Source: JASFRS01 sp050114795 (GTDB taxonomy: Bacteria > Pseudomonadota > Alphaproteobacteria > Sphingomonadales > CAKZYD01). From it: a DNA stretch of 14,286 bases. Made by a program: the position numbers and the translations under genes. Positions 7,192 through 14,286 of this stretch are shown here, in pieces. Numbering within the stretch: position 1 is the first letter of the stretch; the number at the start of each line of letters is the position of its first letter. The notes under the pieces are model-generated. The model saw nothing but the letters and a program-made list of their open reading frames with translations. It was not told the origin of the DNA and did not search any database. The DNA lies in the NCBI GenBank assembly GCA_050114795.1, contig JASFRS010000055.1:1-14286 (forward strand), given 5' to 3'.

Positions 7192-7806
7192 ATGCTTGAC
7201 CCGTTCATGCGCAAAATCATTGACCCACCCCTGAACTGGGTTGGGAAACGTTTGGCGCTGCTTGAGGTCACGCCTATTCAAGTCACATTGCTGGGCTTTG
7301 CCTGTGCGCTTTTATCCTTTACAGCCATATGGTCAGGCGCATTTGCTTTAGGGCTGCTATTTCTGGTTTTTAACAGACTGGCAGATGGCCTGGACGGTGC
7401 GGTCGCCCGGGCCTCAGACGCGACGGACCTGGGTGGGTTTCTTGATATTACTTTGGACTTTATCTCGTATTCTGCTGTTGTACTGGCCTTTGCGCTTTAT
7501 GCCCCGGCACAAAACGCCGTGATGGCCGCTGTTTTGCTATTTGCTTTCATGGGCACGGCATCCAGCTTCCTCGCCTTTGCAATTTTTGCGGAAAAACACG
7601 GTATCCAGACAGAAAAACGGGGACGGAAATCACTCTATTATCTAGGCGGCTTGGCTGAAGGGACTGAAACCTTTTTATTTCTCGCAGCTTTTTGCCTTTT
7701 TCCTAATGCTTTTCCTTATCTTGCAGCCTTTTTTGCGCTTATCTGCTTTATTACAACGGCTAGCCGTATCGCAATTGCAGTTCCGCTGTTAAAAGGAAAG
7801 TCGTGA
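7192..7806 (+). CDS. CDP-alcohol phosphatidyltransferase family membrane protein
   Basis: A 204-residue inner-membrane enzyme with several hydrophobic segments (about 28-62, 90-120, 150-200). It carries the complete CDP-alcohol phosphotransferase motif D65-x2-D68-G69-x2-A72-R73-x7-G81-x3-D85-x3-D89. The family moves a phosphoalcohol from a CDP-linked donor to an alcohol, making phospholipids such as phosphatidylglycerophosphate, phosphatidylserine or phosphatidylinositol-type lipids. The acceptor cannot be assigned from this sequence. It starts six bases after phoD with no clear ribosome binding site, and its stop overlaps the GTG of glpQ by four bases (GTGA), so translation is probably coupled on both sides. 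A lipid synthase packed between two phosphoesterases is unusual and suggests lipid remodelling or reuse of released head groups, but that is inference. Confidence 0.88.
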   Translation: MLDPFMRKIIDPPLNWVGKRLALLEVTPIQVTLLGFACALLSFTAIWSGAFALGLLFLVFNRLADGLDGAVARASDATDLGGFLDITLDFISYSAVVLAFALYAPAQNAVMAAVLLFAFMGTASSFLAFAIFAEKHGIQTEKRGRKSLYYLGGLAEGTETFLFLAAFCLFPNAFPYLAAFFALICFITTASRIAIAVPLLKGKS

Positions 7807-8798
7807 TACACCGCCGCAATGTTTTGAAGTCCGTGACAGCTTTGGCTTTAGCAGCGCATCCGCTTTCAAAAGGGTATGCCATGACGCAGACGTCTAAATC
7901 CTGGCCTCTCATCATCGCCCATCGTGGGGCCTCCGGCTATTTGCCTGAGCACAGTTTGGAGGGCTACCGCTTGGCTGCAGAAATGGGGGCGGACTTTATC
8001 GAGCCGGATTTAGTTTTTTCAAAAGACGGGCACCTCGTGGTTCGTCATGACCATTATCTTTCCCCTTCAACCGATGTGGCAGAGAGACCGGAATTTGCCT
8101 CACGCAAAACGACGAAACCCGGTCATGAGGGGCCCGATTGGTTTACTGAAGATTTCACTTTAGACGAGCTTAAATCCCTGCGCATTAAACAGGCTTTCCC
8201 AGGTCGCAGCACGGCTTTTGACGGTAAATATCAGATTGCCACTTTTGATGAAGTCTTGGATTTACGCGACCGGCTTTCAAAAGACTTAGGGCGCGAAGTC
8301 GGCATCTATCCTGAAACCAAAGTCCCTGGATATTTTCAATCCATTGGCCTTGATTATCTAGAGTCACTATTGGCCATATTGAAAGAACGCGAGTTTGAAA
8401 GCGCGGATTCCCCGATCATCATTCAATCCTTTGAAGGGGATATTTTAAAACGCCTGCGCAAACAAGTGGATGTGCGCTTGATGCATCTCTTTGACGATGA
8501 TGCAATATTGGATGAAACTACGCTTAAAAACGTGGCGAAATTCGCAAACGGCATTGGCCCGTTCAAAGGGCTTTTGGTCAATAAAGACCTGTCATCGAGC
8601 GGGGTGATAGAACAAGCACATGACCTAGGCCTATTCGTACATCCCTGGACATTTCGGGATGACCAATTACCGCCGGGCATAACAACGGCCCAACAGGAAT
8701 ATCATTTCTTTTTTGAATTAGGCGTTGATGCCGTATTCACTGATTTCACCGACAGCGCGTATAAAGCGCGTTTCATTCGCCACGCGCTTGGAGACTAA
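7803..8798 (+). CDS. glpQ: Glycerophosphodiester phosphodiesterase, GlpQ type, Tat-exported
   Basis: It hydrolyses glycerophosphodiesters (deacylated phospholipids) to glycerol-3-phosphate and an alcohol in the periplasm. The Tat signal is RRNVLKS (4-10) followed by TALALAAHPL; the mature part starts near residue 27-30. Catalytic GDPD motifs are IIAHRGASG (37-45, H40 and R41), PEH (48-50), IEPDL (66-70; metal ligands E67 and D69) and VVRHDHYL (79-86, catalytic H82). A GlpQ-type insert follows, and the C-terminal VDAVFTDFTD closes the TIM barrel. At 331 residues it is a usual length for periplasmic GlpQ. The start is GTG at 7803, preceded by AAAGGAAAG and overlapping the previous stop. It ends one base before the cpdB-like start, so the four phosphate genes form a tight unit. 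Confidence 0.93.
   Translation: MIHRRNVLKSVTALALAAHPLSKGYAMTQTSKSWPLIIAHRGASGYLPEHSLEGYRLAAEMGADFIEPDLVFSKDGHLVVRHDHYLSPSTDVAERPEFASRKTTKPGHEGPDWFTEDFTLDELKSLRIKQAFPGRSTAFDGKYQIATFDEVLDLRDRLSKDLGREVGIYPETKVPGYFQSIGLDYLESLLAILKEREFESADSPIIIQSFEGDILKRLRKQVDVRLMHLFDDDAILDETTLKNVAKFANGIGPFKGLLVNKDLSSSGVIEQAHDLGLFVHPWTFRDDQLPPGITTAQQEYHFFFELGVDAVFTDFTDSAYKARFIRHALGD
8790..8794 (+). promoter_or_regulatory. Ribosome binding site of the cpdB-like gene (decides the start)
   Basis: GGAGA lies inside the last codons of glpQ, five bases before the ATG at 8800. It supports starting at the lipoprotein signal MKKTPLW rather than at upstream in-frame ATGs (8725, 8728), which would bury the signal peptide behind 25 residues and overlap glpQ by 74 bases. 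Confidence 0.75.
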
Positions 8799-8799
8799 A

Positions 8800-10755
8800 A
8801 TGAAGAAGACCCCTCTGTGGATTGTGTCATTATTTCCGCTCATCCTTTTTGGCTGTGATGCACCAGAACAGGATGAAGCCCAGCTGCGCATTTTGGCGAC
8901 CACAGACCTTCATATGTACCTCAATGATTTCGATTATTATCGCGACATTGATGACCCGAATGTCGGCTTGGTACGAACAACAACCTTAATCAAAAAAGCG
9001 CGCAGCGAAGTCACTAACTCCATATTGGTGGATGCAGGGGATCTTATTCAAGGCAGCCCCATGGGCGATGAAGCCGTATATGGGGGTGAGCGCAATCTCC
9101 CACATGCCGCCTTTAATGCAATGAACAGTCTAGGCTATGACGCCGCAGCCGCTGGCAATCATGAATTTAATTTTGGCTTAGAATTCTTTACCAATGCCAT
9201 TAAGGACGCCAATTTCCCATATCTTTCTGCCAATGTGTATTGGGATGACGGGGATGATGATGACAGCAATGACAAAACATTGCTTCAGCCCTATGCAATT
9301 TTGGACCGGACACTGAAAACTAAAAACGGCCAAAGCCATGACATAAAGATTGGCATTATCGGTCTGCTACCACCACAAATCATGAACTGGGATGGCGATA
9401 AATTGCGTGGACGGGTTAAAACCCGCGATATCCGACAAAGCGCAGAAAAATATATTCCGGAATTGGAGGCGCAGGGCGCAGATATCATCATTGCCCTCGC
9501 TCATACCGGCTTATCCGGTGCCCCTTACCGCAGTGGGGCGGAGCAATCAGGCGTCTATCTTGCCCAATTACCAGACATTGATGCTGTCGTCACCGGCCAT
9601 TCCCACGCCTTATTTCCCAGCCCTAATTACGCCCGCCTGCCAAACACCGACATAAAGAAAGGCACCATCTATGGAAAGCCTGTGGTTATGGCCGGGTATT
9701 TCGGCAGCCATTTAGGTTTGATTGATTTAAAGCTCGGCTATGAGGGCGGCGCTTGGAAAGTTCTTGATGGGCAATCCAGCTTGCGCGCCATAACTGAAAA
9801 AACCGGCAATCAGGTTTCTCATATCCACGCCGATGCAGATATGGAAGCACTGATAGACCCCTATCATCATCGTACTCGAAGCTATATGGCCCAGCCAGTC
9901 GGTGAAACGACAGAACGTCTCAGTACTTATGTAGCGCATTTGCGCGATGAACCAGCCCTTGACCTCATTGCCGAAGCCCAGCGGGCTTATGTGAAAAATG
10001 CGCTGAAAGAGACAGAATTTAAAGGCCTGCCGATCTTATCCGCCGTCGCTCCTTTTAAAGCAGGCGGACGGCCCGGTCCGGATTATTACACTGACATACC
10101 CGCGGGACCCTTGACTCTGCGTCATGTGGCGGACCTCTATGTTTATCCAAATGTGATTACCGCGGTTCATATGAATGGAAATGAAGTTCGGGAGTGGCTT
10201 GAAATGTCTACCCGGATTTTCAACACGATCGATCCGAAGGTTCGCGCACCACAGCCTTTAGTCAATGATTTCATCCCATCTTATAATTTTGATGTATTGG
10301 ACGGCCTGACCTTCCGCATCGATTTGTCACAGCCGCCACGCTATGGTCGTGATGGTGAGTGGGAGCATCCCGAAGCACGGCGTATTATTGACCTGCGTTT
10401 CAATGGGAAACTGGTTAGCAACCAGGATGAATTCATTGTCGCCACTAACAACTACCGCGCCAATGGGGGTGGCAGCTTCCCTGGGCTTGATGGATCGAAT
10501 GTGGTTCTGACCAGTACAGACACAGTCCAACAGGCTTTAAGCAATTATCTGCGTAACGCTGGCACAATTACCCCAAAGAGCAACAACAGCTGGTCCTTTG
10601 CGCCATTGGAAGGTGCACCACAGGTTATTTATAAGGTAGGGCCAAAGGGAGAGGAGCAAGTTGCAGCGTTGGAAGGTGCGCGAAAATTGGAAGAGGATGA
10701 AGACGGCTTTTCCACCTTCATCCTCGATTTCAATGCCCTAGCCCAAGGAAATTAA
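8800..10755 (+). CDS. cpdB: CpdB-like 2',3'-cyclic-nucleotide phosphodiesterase / 3'-nucleotidase lipoprotein
   Basis: It likely releases nucleosides and phosphate from 2',3'-cyclic nucleotides and 3'-nucleotides at the cell envelope. The lipoprotein signal is MKKTPLWIVSLFPLILFGC with lipobox LFGC (C19) and Asp at +2. The metallophosphatase domain has ILATTDLHMY (31-40), LVDAGDLIQGSP (76-87), AAGNHEFNFG (117-126), IALAHTG (231-237) and VTGHSHALFP (264-273), giving the usual two-metal site. The 5'-nucleotidase C-terminal domain follows, with the RPGPDYYTDIPAG, FDVLDGLTFRID and NNYRANGGGSFPG segments that bind the base and match CpdB. At 651 residues it is close to E. coli CpdB, which is however a soluble periplasmic protein rather than a lipoprotein. 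An acidic run DDGDDDDSND (149-158) is unusual. It is the last gene of the phosphoesterase unit. Confidence 0.9.
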   Translation: MKKTPLWIVSLFPLILFGCDAPEQDEAQLRILATTDLHMYLNDFDYYRDIDDPNVGLVRTTTLIKKARSEVTNSILVDAGDLIQGSPMGDEAVYGGERNLPHAAFNAMNSLGYDAAAAGNHEFNFGLEFFTNAIKDANFPYLSANVYWDDGDDDDSNDKTLLQPYAILDRTLKTKNGQSHDIKIGIIGLLPPQIMNWDGDKLRGRVKTRDIRQSAEKYIPELEAQGADIIIALAHTGLSGAPYRSGAEQSGVYLAQLPDIDAVVTGHSHALFPSPNYARLPNTDIKKGTIYGKPVVMAGYFGSHLGLIDLKLGYEGGAWKVLDGQSSLRAITEKTGNQVSHIHADADMEALIDPYHHRTRSYMAQPVGETTERLSTYVAHLRDEPALDLIAEAQRAYVKNALKETEFKGLPILSAVAPFKAGGRPGPDYYTDIPAGPLTLRHVADLYVYPNVITAVHMNGNEVREWLEMSTRIFNTIDPKVRAPQPLVNDFIPSYNFDVLDGLTFRIDLSQPPRYGRDGEWEHPEARRIIDLRFNGKLVSNQDEFIVATNNYRANGGGSFPGLDGSNVVLTSTDTVQQALSNYLRNAGTITPKSNNSWSFAPLEGAPQVIYKVGPKGEEQVAALEGARKLEEDEDGFSTFILDFNALAQGN

Positions 10756-10768
10756 ATTCGGGGGAATT
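10755..10768. repeat. Short inverted repeat between convergent stops
   Basis: AATTC-GGGG-GAATT forms a 5-base stem with a 4-base loop exactly between the cpdB stop and the stop of the convergent amidinotransferase gene, which are only 11 bases apart. The stem is AT-rich and no long T run follows on either strand, so it is at best a weak bidirectional terminator. Confidence 0.3.
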
Positions 10769-11627
10769 AGGCTTTATCGCGCCGCAGCGCCTGGGTCAGG
10801 CAATGAACTGACCCACCGCCGCGGGTGAAGCAATCAAGCTCCGGCTCATAAACATGAAGGCCTTCGGCGCGCATAGCATCATTCACCCGGCGGCTGTGTT
10901 TGGGTGAAATGACGCGCTTGTCGCCCAGGGCAAGCGCATTCGCCCCCAATTCCATACTTTCTTTGAAAGTAACAGGAATGATGCGGATGCCATGGCGTTG
11001 CGCCCAGCCCAGAAATGCATCATCCAAAGCATCAACACAGGCCAACGCCAGATTTTCAGCAACCATGCAGAACAGCACATCCAAATGCAGGAAATGTTCA
11101 GCAAAGGGTTGGAGCTTGGTATCCCAGCCTTCAGCTTCGAACCATTTCGCATATTGCTCAGCACCTGCACGGGTGGTTCTTGTGCCTGAATAGCCGATAA
11201 GGAACACGCCCGGCTTAACAACATGGATATCGCCACCTTCTGCCGTACCCTGTGTATTATGTTGCCAGATAGGAATGTCATTACGCTGATAGAATTTCAA
11301 CACCTCGGACCATTCACCACGGCGTTCAATGCGGGCCAGTTGATTAATAACAGCACCCCAGGGGGTCATTTGGCTGGAATCACGGGTAAAACACTGGAAG
11401 GCTAATCCGTCTTCCAAATCAAGGAAATGGGTTTTAACTTCAGCTTCTTCTAGACATTTGACCAAGCCATCATATTGTTTTTTAGCGCGGTCCAGATTAA
11501 GCGGGGTTTCAGCTTCGAGGGTAGCTTTCGCCACCGCATTTACCGCTTCCCAGCGATAATTATCCGGACGGCAAAGCAGCACATCGCGCAAAACACCATA
11601 TTCAGAATCAACACCCCAATCGCTCAT
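10767..11627 (-). CDS. Amidinotransferase / dimethylarginine dimethylaminohydrolase family protein
   Basis: A 286-residue enzyme of the guanidino-group-modifying superfamily (arginine deiminase, DDAH, amidinotransferase), which attacks the guanidine carbon through a Cys thiouronium intermediate. Motifs: GVLRDVLLCRP (11-21), FTRDSS (80-85), TAEGGDIHV (128-136; E130 and D133), HFLHLDVLF (178-186; catalytic H181) and GGGSVHCLTQ (271-280; nucleophile C276). These give the complete Cys-His-acid set, so the protein should be active. Its size fits DDAH or single-domain arginine deiminase-like proteins better than the larger glycine amidinotransferases. The substrate, whether dimethylarginine, arginine or another guanidine, cannot be assigned. 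I chose the start at 11627 because GGAGG (11636-11640) precedes it; an ATG at 11645 lies upstream of that site. It runs convergent to cpdB and divergent from the MATE gene. Confidence 0.88.
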   Translation of the reverse strand: MSDWGVDSEYGVLRDVLLCRPDNYRWEAVNAVAKATLEAETPLNLDRAKKQYDGLVKCLEEAEVKTHFLDLEDGLAFQCFTRDSSQMTPWGAVINQLARIERRGEWSEVLKFYQRNDIPIWQHNTQGTAEGGDIHVVKPGVFLIGYSGTRTTRAGAEQYAKWFEAEGWDTKLQPFAEHFLHLDVLFCMVAENLALACVDALDDAFLGWAQRHGIRIIPVTFKESMELGANALALGDKRVISPKHSRRVNDAMRAEGLHVYEPELDCFTRGGGSVHCLTQALRRDKA

Positions 11628-11635
11628 AGAACGGG

Positions 11636-11640
11636 CCTCC
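11636..11640 (-). promoter_or_regulatory. Ribosome binding site of the amidinotransferase-family gene (decides the start)
   Basis: GGAGG on the minus strand lies eight bases before the ATG at 11627. It is inside the six-codon extension that the upstream ATG at 11645 would add, so it favours the shorter protein beginning MSDWGVDSEYG. Confidence 0.8.
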
Positions 11641-11699
11641 AGCATAAAACATAGTCAAAACAAACTTGATAAGATCACAGGCTTTGACGCATTCTGTAC

Positions 11700-11712
11700 G
11701 GCTTTTCAAGCC
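11700..11712. repeat. Small hairpin in the leader of the MATE gene
   Basis: GGCTT-TTC-AAGCC is a perfect 5-base inverted repeat, 24 bases before the MATE ATG in the 109-base divergent intergenic region (11628-11736). It could be an operator half-site pair or a leader hairpin. There is no U tract, so it is not a standard terminator. I found no convincing -35/-10 pair on either strand in this gap. Confidence 0.3.
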
Positions 11713-11736
11713 TTGGTTCCAATTTTGAGGTGAGCA

Positions 11737-13101
11737 ATGCCATTCTGGCTTGACATAAAACGTATATGGGCACTGGCCTGGCCGGTGACTTTGGTGCATC
11801 TGGTGACGATTGGCATATCCGTCACCGATGTTGCCATGGTGTCGCGCTATTCCGTTCAGGAACTCGCCTATCTGGGTGTCGCACGCTTTATTTACTGGCT
11901 GGGTGTGGTGATTGCCGCTGACTTTCTAATTGGCATGAATGTATTTCCTGCACGTGAAGACGGCGCCGGGCGACAAAAGGCCTCTGGCGACATTTATCGC
12001 CAAGGCACGCTCTACGCCCTCATTCTGGGTTCTTCAGCTATGTTACTCGAATTTACTTTGGCAGAGCCCTTACTGGCTGTCTTTGGTTATGAAGAGGATA
12101 TGGTCAGTCAGGGTGCGGATTATCTGTATATCACCGCTATTGGCATCCCTTATTATCTATGGATGACGGCCAGCTTTCTCTTCATGCAGGGGATATCAAG
12201 ACCACGGCCGGGCATGGTCATCATGGTTGCCATTTTGCCCATCAATGTAGGCTTGAACGCCATTTTCATTCCCGGCCTCTTCGGACTTCCAGCCATGGGA
12301 GCAAGTGGGGCAGCTTTAGCAACCATATTGGCCCAAGCCGTGGGTGCCGCTGCGATGTTCATTTATTTGCGTAAAATGAAGGACAAAGCCCGCTTTGGGA
12401 TGGAAAGTCTAAGTCTGTTTCCATTGGTGAAGACCTGGAAAGCAGGCCGTGCATTGCGGCGATTTGGAATAGCACCGGGCCTTGCCGCCGGGATGGAATT
12501 TTCAGGCTGGCTCGTGCTTAATCAGGTGAGCGGTAAATTCGGCGTTGAACCTGTAGCCGCCATGCAAGTTCTAATCAGCCTTCATGCAATCAGTTTCGCC
12601 GCAGTCATGGGCGTCGCTTCAGCCGCAAGCGTGCGCGTGGGCAATGCCATAGGCCGCAAAGATGCACCCGCTGTCTTCCGCGTCGTCTCGCGGTCTATGT
12701 TTCTTGTGGTCCTGGTGATGCTACCCTTCATCGGAGTCTATATATTTGCTGACGAATATGCACTTATTCCCTTCAAATTAGGAATGGACCTGGCGGCGCT
12801 GGCCTCTTTCATCATCGCCGTCTGGGCGCCCTTTCTGATTTTTGACGGTCTTCAATTCGTGCTTCTGTTTTCCCTACGTGCAGCGGGGGATGAGAAATGG
12901 GCGTCCGTATTACAAATCACATCTTTTATGGGTGTGATGGCAGGCGGTGGGCTTTTAGCTGCCTTTGTATTTGAGCAGGGGTTTATCGGCCTGATCTACG
13001 GTATCGCCATGGGCATGACCTGTGCCGCGCTATTGTTGAGCGTGCGATTTTATCTGGTGCTCAAACACTTGCCCACCAAGCTTCAAACCCAGGAAGCCTG
13101 A
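11737..13101 (+). CDS. MATE-family multidrug/organic cation exporter
   Basis: A 454-residue inner-membrane protein with about 12 hydrophobic helices in two homologous halves. The N-terminal motif region reads IWALAWPVTLVHLVTIGISV TDVAMVSRYS (split by a space; residues 10-39), a typical MATE helix 1 with the family's early Pro and conserved Asp. The first half continues to the AGASGAALAT-type segment, seen here as AMGASGAALATILAQAVGAA (about 187-206). The second half shows the matching pattern, including the VASAASVRVGNAIGR stretch (about 290-304). MATE proteins export cationic drugs or metabolites using Na+ or H+ gradients; the substrate here is unknown. GAGG lies about six bases before the ATG. 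Its 3' end overlaps the convergent thiolase-like gene by 19 bases. Confidence 0.93.
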   Translation: MPFWLDIKRIWALAWPVTLVHLVTIGISVTDVAMVSRYSVQELAYLGVARFIYWLGVVIAADFLIGMNVFPAREDGAGRQKASGDIYRQGTLYALILGSSAMLLEFTLAEPLLAVFGYEEDMVSQGADYLYITAIGIPYYLWMTASFLFMQGISRPRPGMVIMVAILPINVGLNAIFIPGLFGLPAMGASGAALATILAQAVGAAAMFIYLRKMKDKARFGMESLSLFPLVKTWKAGRALRRFGIAPGLAAGMEFSGWLVLNQVSGKFGVEPVAAMQVLISLHAISFAAVMGVASAASVRVGNAIGRKDAPAVFRVVSRSMFLVVLVMLPFIGVYIFADEYALIPFKLGMDLAALASFIIAVWAPFLIFDGLQFVLLFSLRAAGDEKWASVLQITSFMGVMAGGGLLAAFVFEQGFIGLIYGIAMGMTCAALLLSVRFYLVLKHLPTKLQTQEA

Positions 13102-14286
13102 TTGCGCCCATCCTTATGCTCAACTTTGATAGTGCGCCCAATAATGTCCTGGGCTTCAATCATGTCCTGGAGCATTGACTGGTCAGTGGTGGTGGACAGG
13201 AACCGGCCGCCATCTTTCATACGGCCAATAATGATACCCAAGGCAGGATCAGCTTTTTGATAAGCGACGCTGAACGTCTCAATGACACCCTGGCCATTTG
13301 CCTCCTCAATCAATATGGGATTGGTCATAGCATCGATTTTCGCCTGATATGATTTAGGGTTCTCGCGGCTGAATTCCTGCTCCGGTGCTTGACCGGAATA
13401 TATCCCGAACGAATGTTTGGTTAGGAACCAGCCATTGCCGTTCACAAAGCCAAAATCACCTTGATTTGCCCTTAAGCACTGCACCATTTCTGCAATGCCA
13501 TGCATAGTATAATTATTCCCAGGCCCGCCAAAGAATGGCAGACCGCCCGTCACCGTTAGGCCCCGCGGATCATCATGCGCAATGCCTAGAGCATCACAAG
13601 CCACTTCAACCGCGCTTGAGAAGCAGCTGTATAAATCAAAATGCTGCATGTCATCGACGGACTTACCCGCCATTTCTAAGGCCTTTTCCGCACCGATCTT
13701 AATCGCAGGACATTCGTGATAATTGACACGCTCGCTTACCAAATATTTTTCATGCGTGTCTGCGCAGCCGTGGAGGAAAATAATTTTCTCATCAGTAACA
13801 CCCAAATCTTTCGCATGACCATAGCTTGTCATTAAGACCGCCGCAGCCTGGTCCACATACATCTGCGCGCACATAGCCTTGGTATAGGGCCAACCAATCA
13901 TGCGATTGCCAGGCGTGGGCGTAACGATTTCATCCGCACTTAAATCTGTCTGACAAGCAGCATAGGGGTTGGCATCAGCTACATCTGCAAAATGGCGCAG
14001 CAATTCACCACAGGCATGGCGGTGTTCATTCATCGTGCGCCCATAATGATGGGCCAGAGCATTTTCAAACAATGGATAAGTGGTCGTCGGCAGACCGATG
14101 CCGTGCTTCAACTCATGTGGTGAGACCCCATCACGACCATCACCCCACTCTTCATAATCCTTTTCTCCCCCATCAGACCATTCAAGCTCTATTCCGTTGC
14201 GCTGCGCCAATGCGACCGTCCGCAAGGCTTCCGCCCCACATAAAAGGGCGGTTTTAAGTTCGCCCTTGGCAATGCGCTCCGCACAC
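13083..14286 (-). CDS. Thiolase-superfamily protein (acetyl-CoA acetyltransferase / SCP2-thiolase-like), 5' end outside window
   Basis: The reading frame stays open to the right edge. A TTG at 14223-14225 is an internal codon, because the residues before it (AERIAKGELKTALLCGAEAL) are standard thiolase sequence around the conserved GAEA. About 400 residues are visible. They include HFDLYSCFSSAVEVACDALG (near 248-267), which resembles the SCP2-thiolase DLYSCFPCAVE pattern, and GGLPFFGGPGNNYTMHGIAE, the conserved GGP-N-Y-x2-H region with the catalytic-type His. The C-terminus then runs on with a beta-rich domain typical of roughly 500-residue bacterial acetyl-CoA acetyltransferases. The N-terminal nucleophile Cys region is outside the window, so activity cannot be judged. 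It probably acts on acyl-CoA in lipid or sterol-like metabolism. The 3' end overlaps the MATE gene by 19 bases. Confidence 0.85.
   Translation of the reverse strand, partial: CAERIAKGELKTALLCGAEALRTVALAQRNGIELEWSDGGEKDYEEWGDGRDGVSPHELKHGIGLPTTTYPLFENALAHHYGRTMNEHRHACGELLRHFADVADANPYAACQTDLSADEIVTPTPGNRMIGWPYTKAMCAQMYVDQAAAVLMTSYGHAKDLGVTDEKIIFLHGCADTHEKYLVSERVNYHECPAIKIGAEKALEMAGKSVDDMQHFDLYSCFSSAVEVACDALGIAHDDPRGLTVTGGLPFFGGPGNNYTMHGIAEMVQCLRANQGDFGFVNGNGWFLTKHSFGIYSGQAPEQEFSRENPKSYQAKIDAMTNPILIEEANGQGVIETFSVAYQKADPALGIIIGRMKDGGRFLSTTTDQSMLQDMIEAQDIIGRTIKVEHKDGRNQASWV

Noticed and set aside
14223..14286. Start of the thiolase-like gene at the TTG ending at 14225
   Set aside because: The frame remains open to the window edge and the upstream residues (AERIAKGELKTALLCGAEA) are conserved thiolase sequence, so the real start is outside the window.

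Overview
The window reads as chromosomal DNA of a Gram-negative bacterium, most likely a marine-type alphaproteobacterium. This inference rests on the block HIG1-like membrane protein / PduO-type cobalamin adenosyltransferase / etfB / etfA / 3-hydroxybutyryl-CoA dehydrogenase, which I recall as conserved in Alphaproteobacteria, and on the TonB receptor, Tat substrates and lipoprotein that imply an outer membrane and periplasm. Coding density is high. There is no gene-free stretch over 300 bases, and I see no tRNA, rRNA, CRISPR array, insertion sequence or phage gene.

Layout. (1) Positions 1-3045, minus strand: an operon-like run reading HIG1-like protein, cobalamin adenosyltransferase, etfB, etfA, hbd (hbd cut by the left edge). 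Gaps are short, with a 4-base etfB/etfA overlap. It links flavoprotein electron transfer and hydroxyacyl-CoA oxidation with B12 coenzyme supply. (2) Positions 3046-3158: a divergent intergenic region with a perfect 15-base palindrome of Zur-box type. (3) Positions 3159-5438, plus strand: a small secreted His/CxxC protein and a ZnuD-like TonB-dependent receptor, together a likely zinc-uptake unit. (4) Positions 5512-10755, same strand: a tight run of a Tat-exported PhoD-type phosphatase, a CDP-alcohol phosphatidyltransferase, a Tat-exported GlpQ-type glycerophosphodiesterase and a CpdB-like nucleotide phosphoesterase lipoprotein. This looks like a periplasmic phosphoester-scavenging set with an embedded lipid-synthesis enzyme. 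(5) Positions 10767-11627, minus: an amidinotransferase/dimethylargininase-family enzyme. (6) Positions 11737-13101, plus: a MATE exporter. (7) Positions 13083-14286, minus: a thiolase-superfamily protein, cut by the right edge and overlapping the MATE gene tail to tail.

The most notable part is 3100-10755. A predicted zinc-responsive operator heads a zinc-receptor unit, and an organophosphate-degrading cluster follows in the same direction after only 73 bases with no convincing terminator. Whether the two halves are one transcript is the main open question. No wholly unknown multi-gene system is evident; each large gene falls in a recognisable family.
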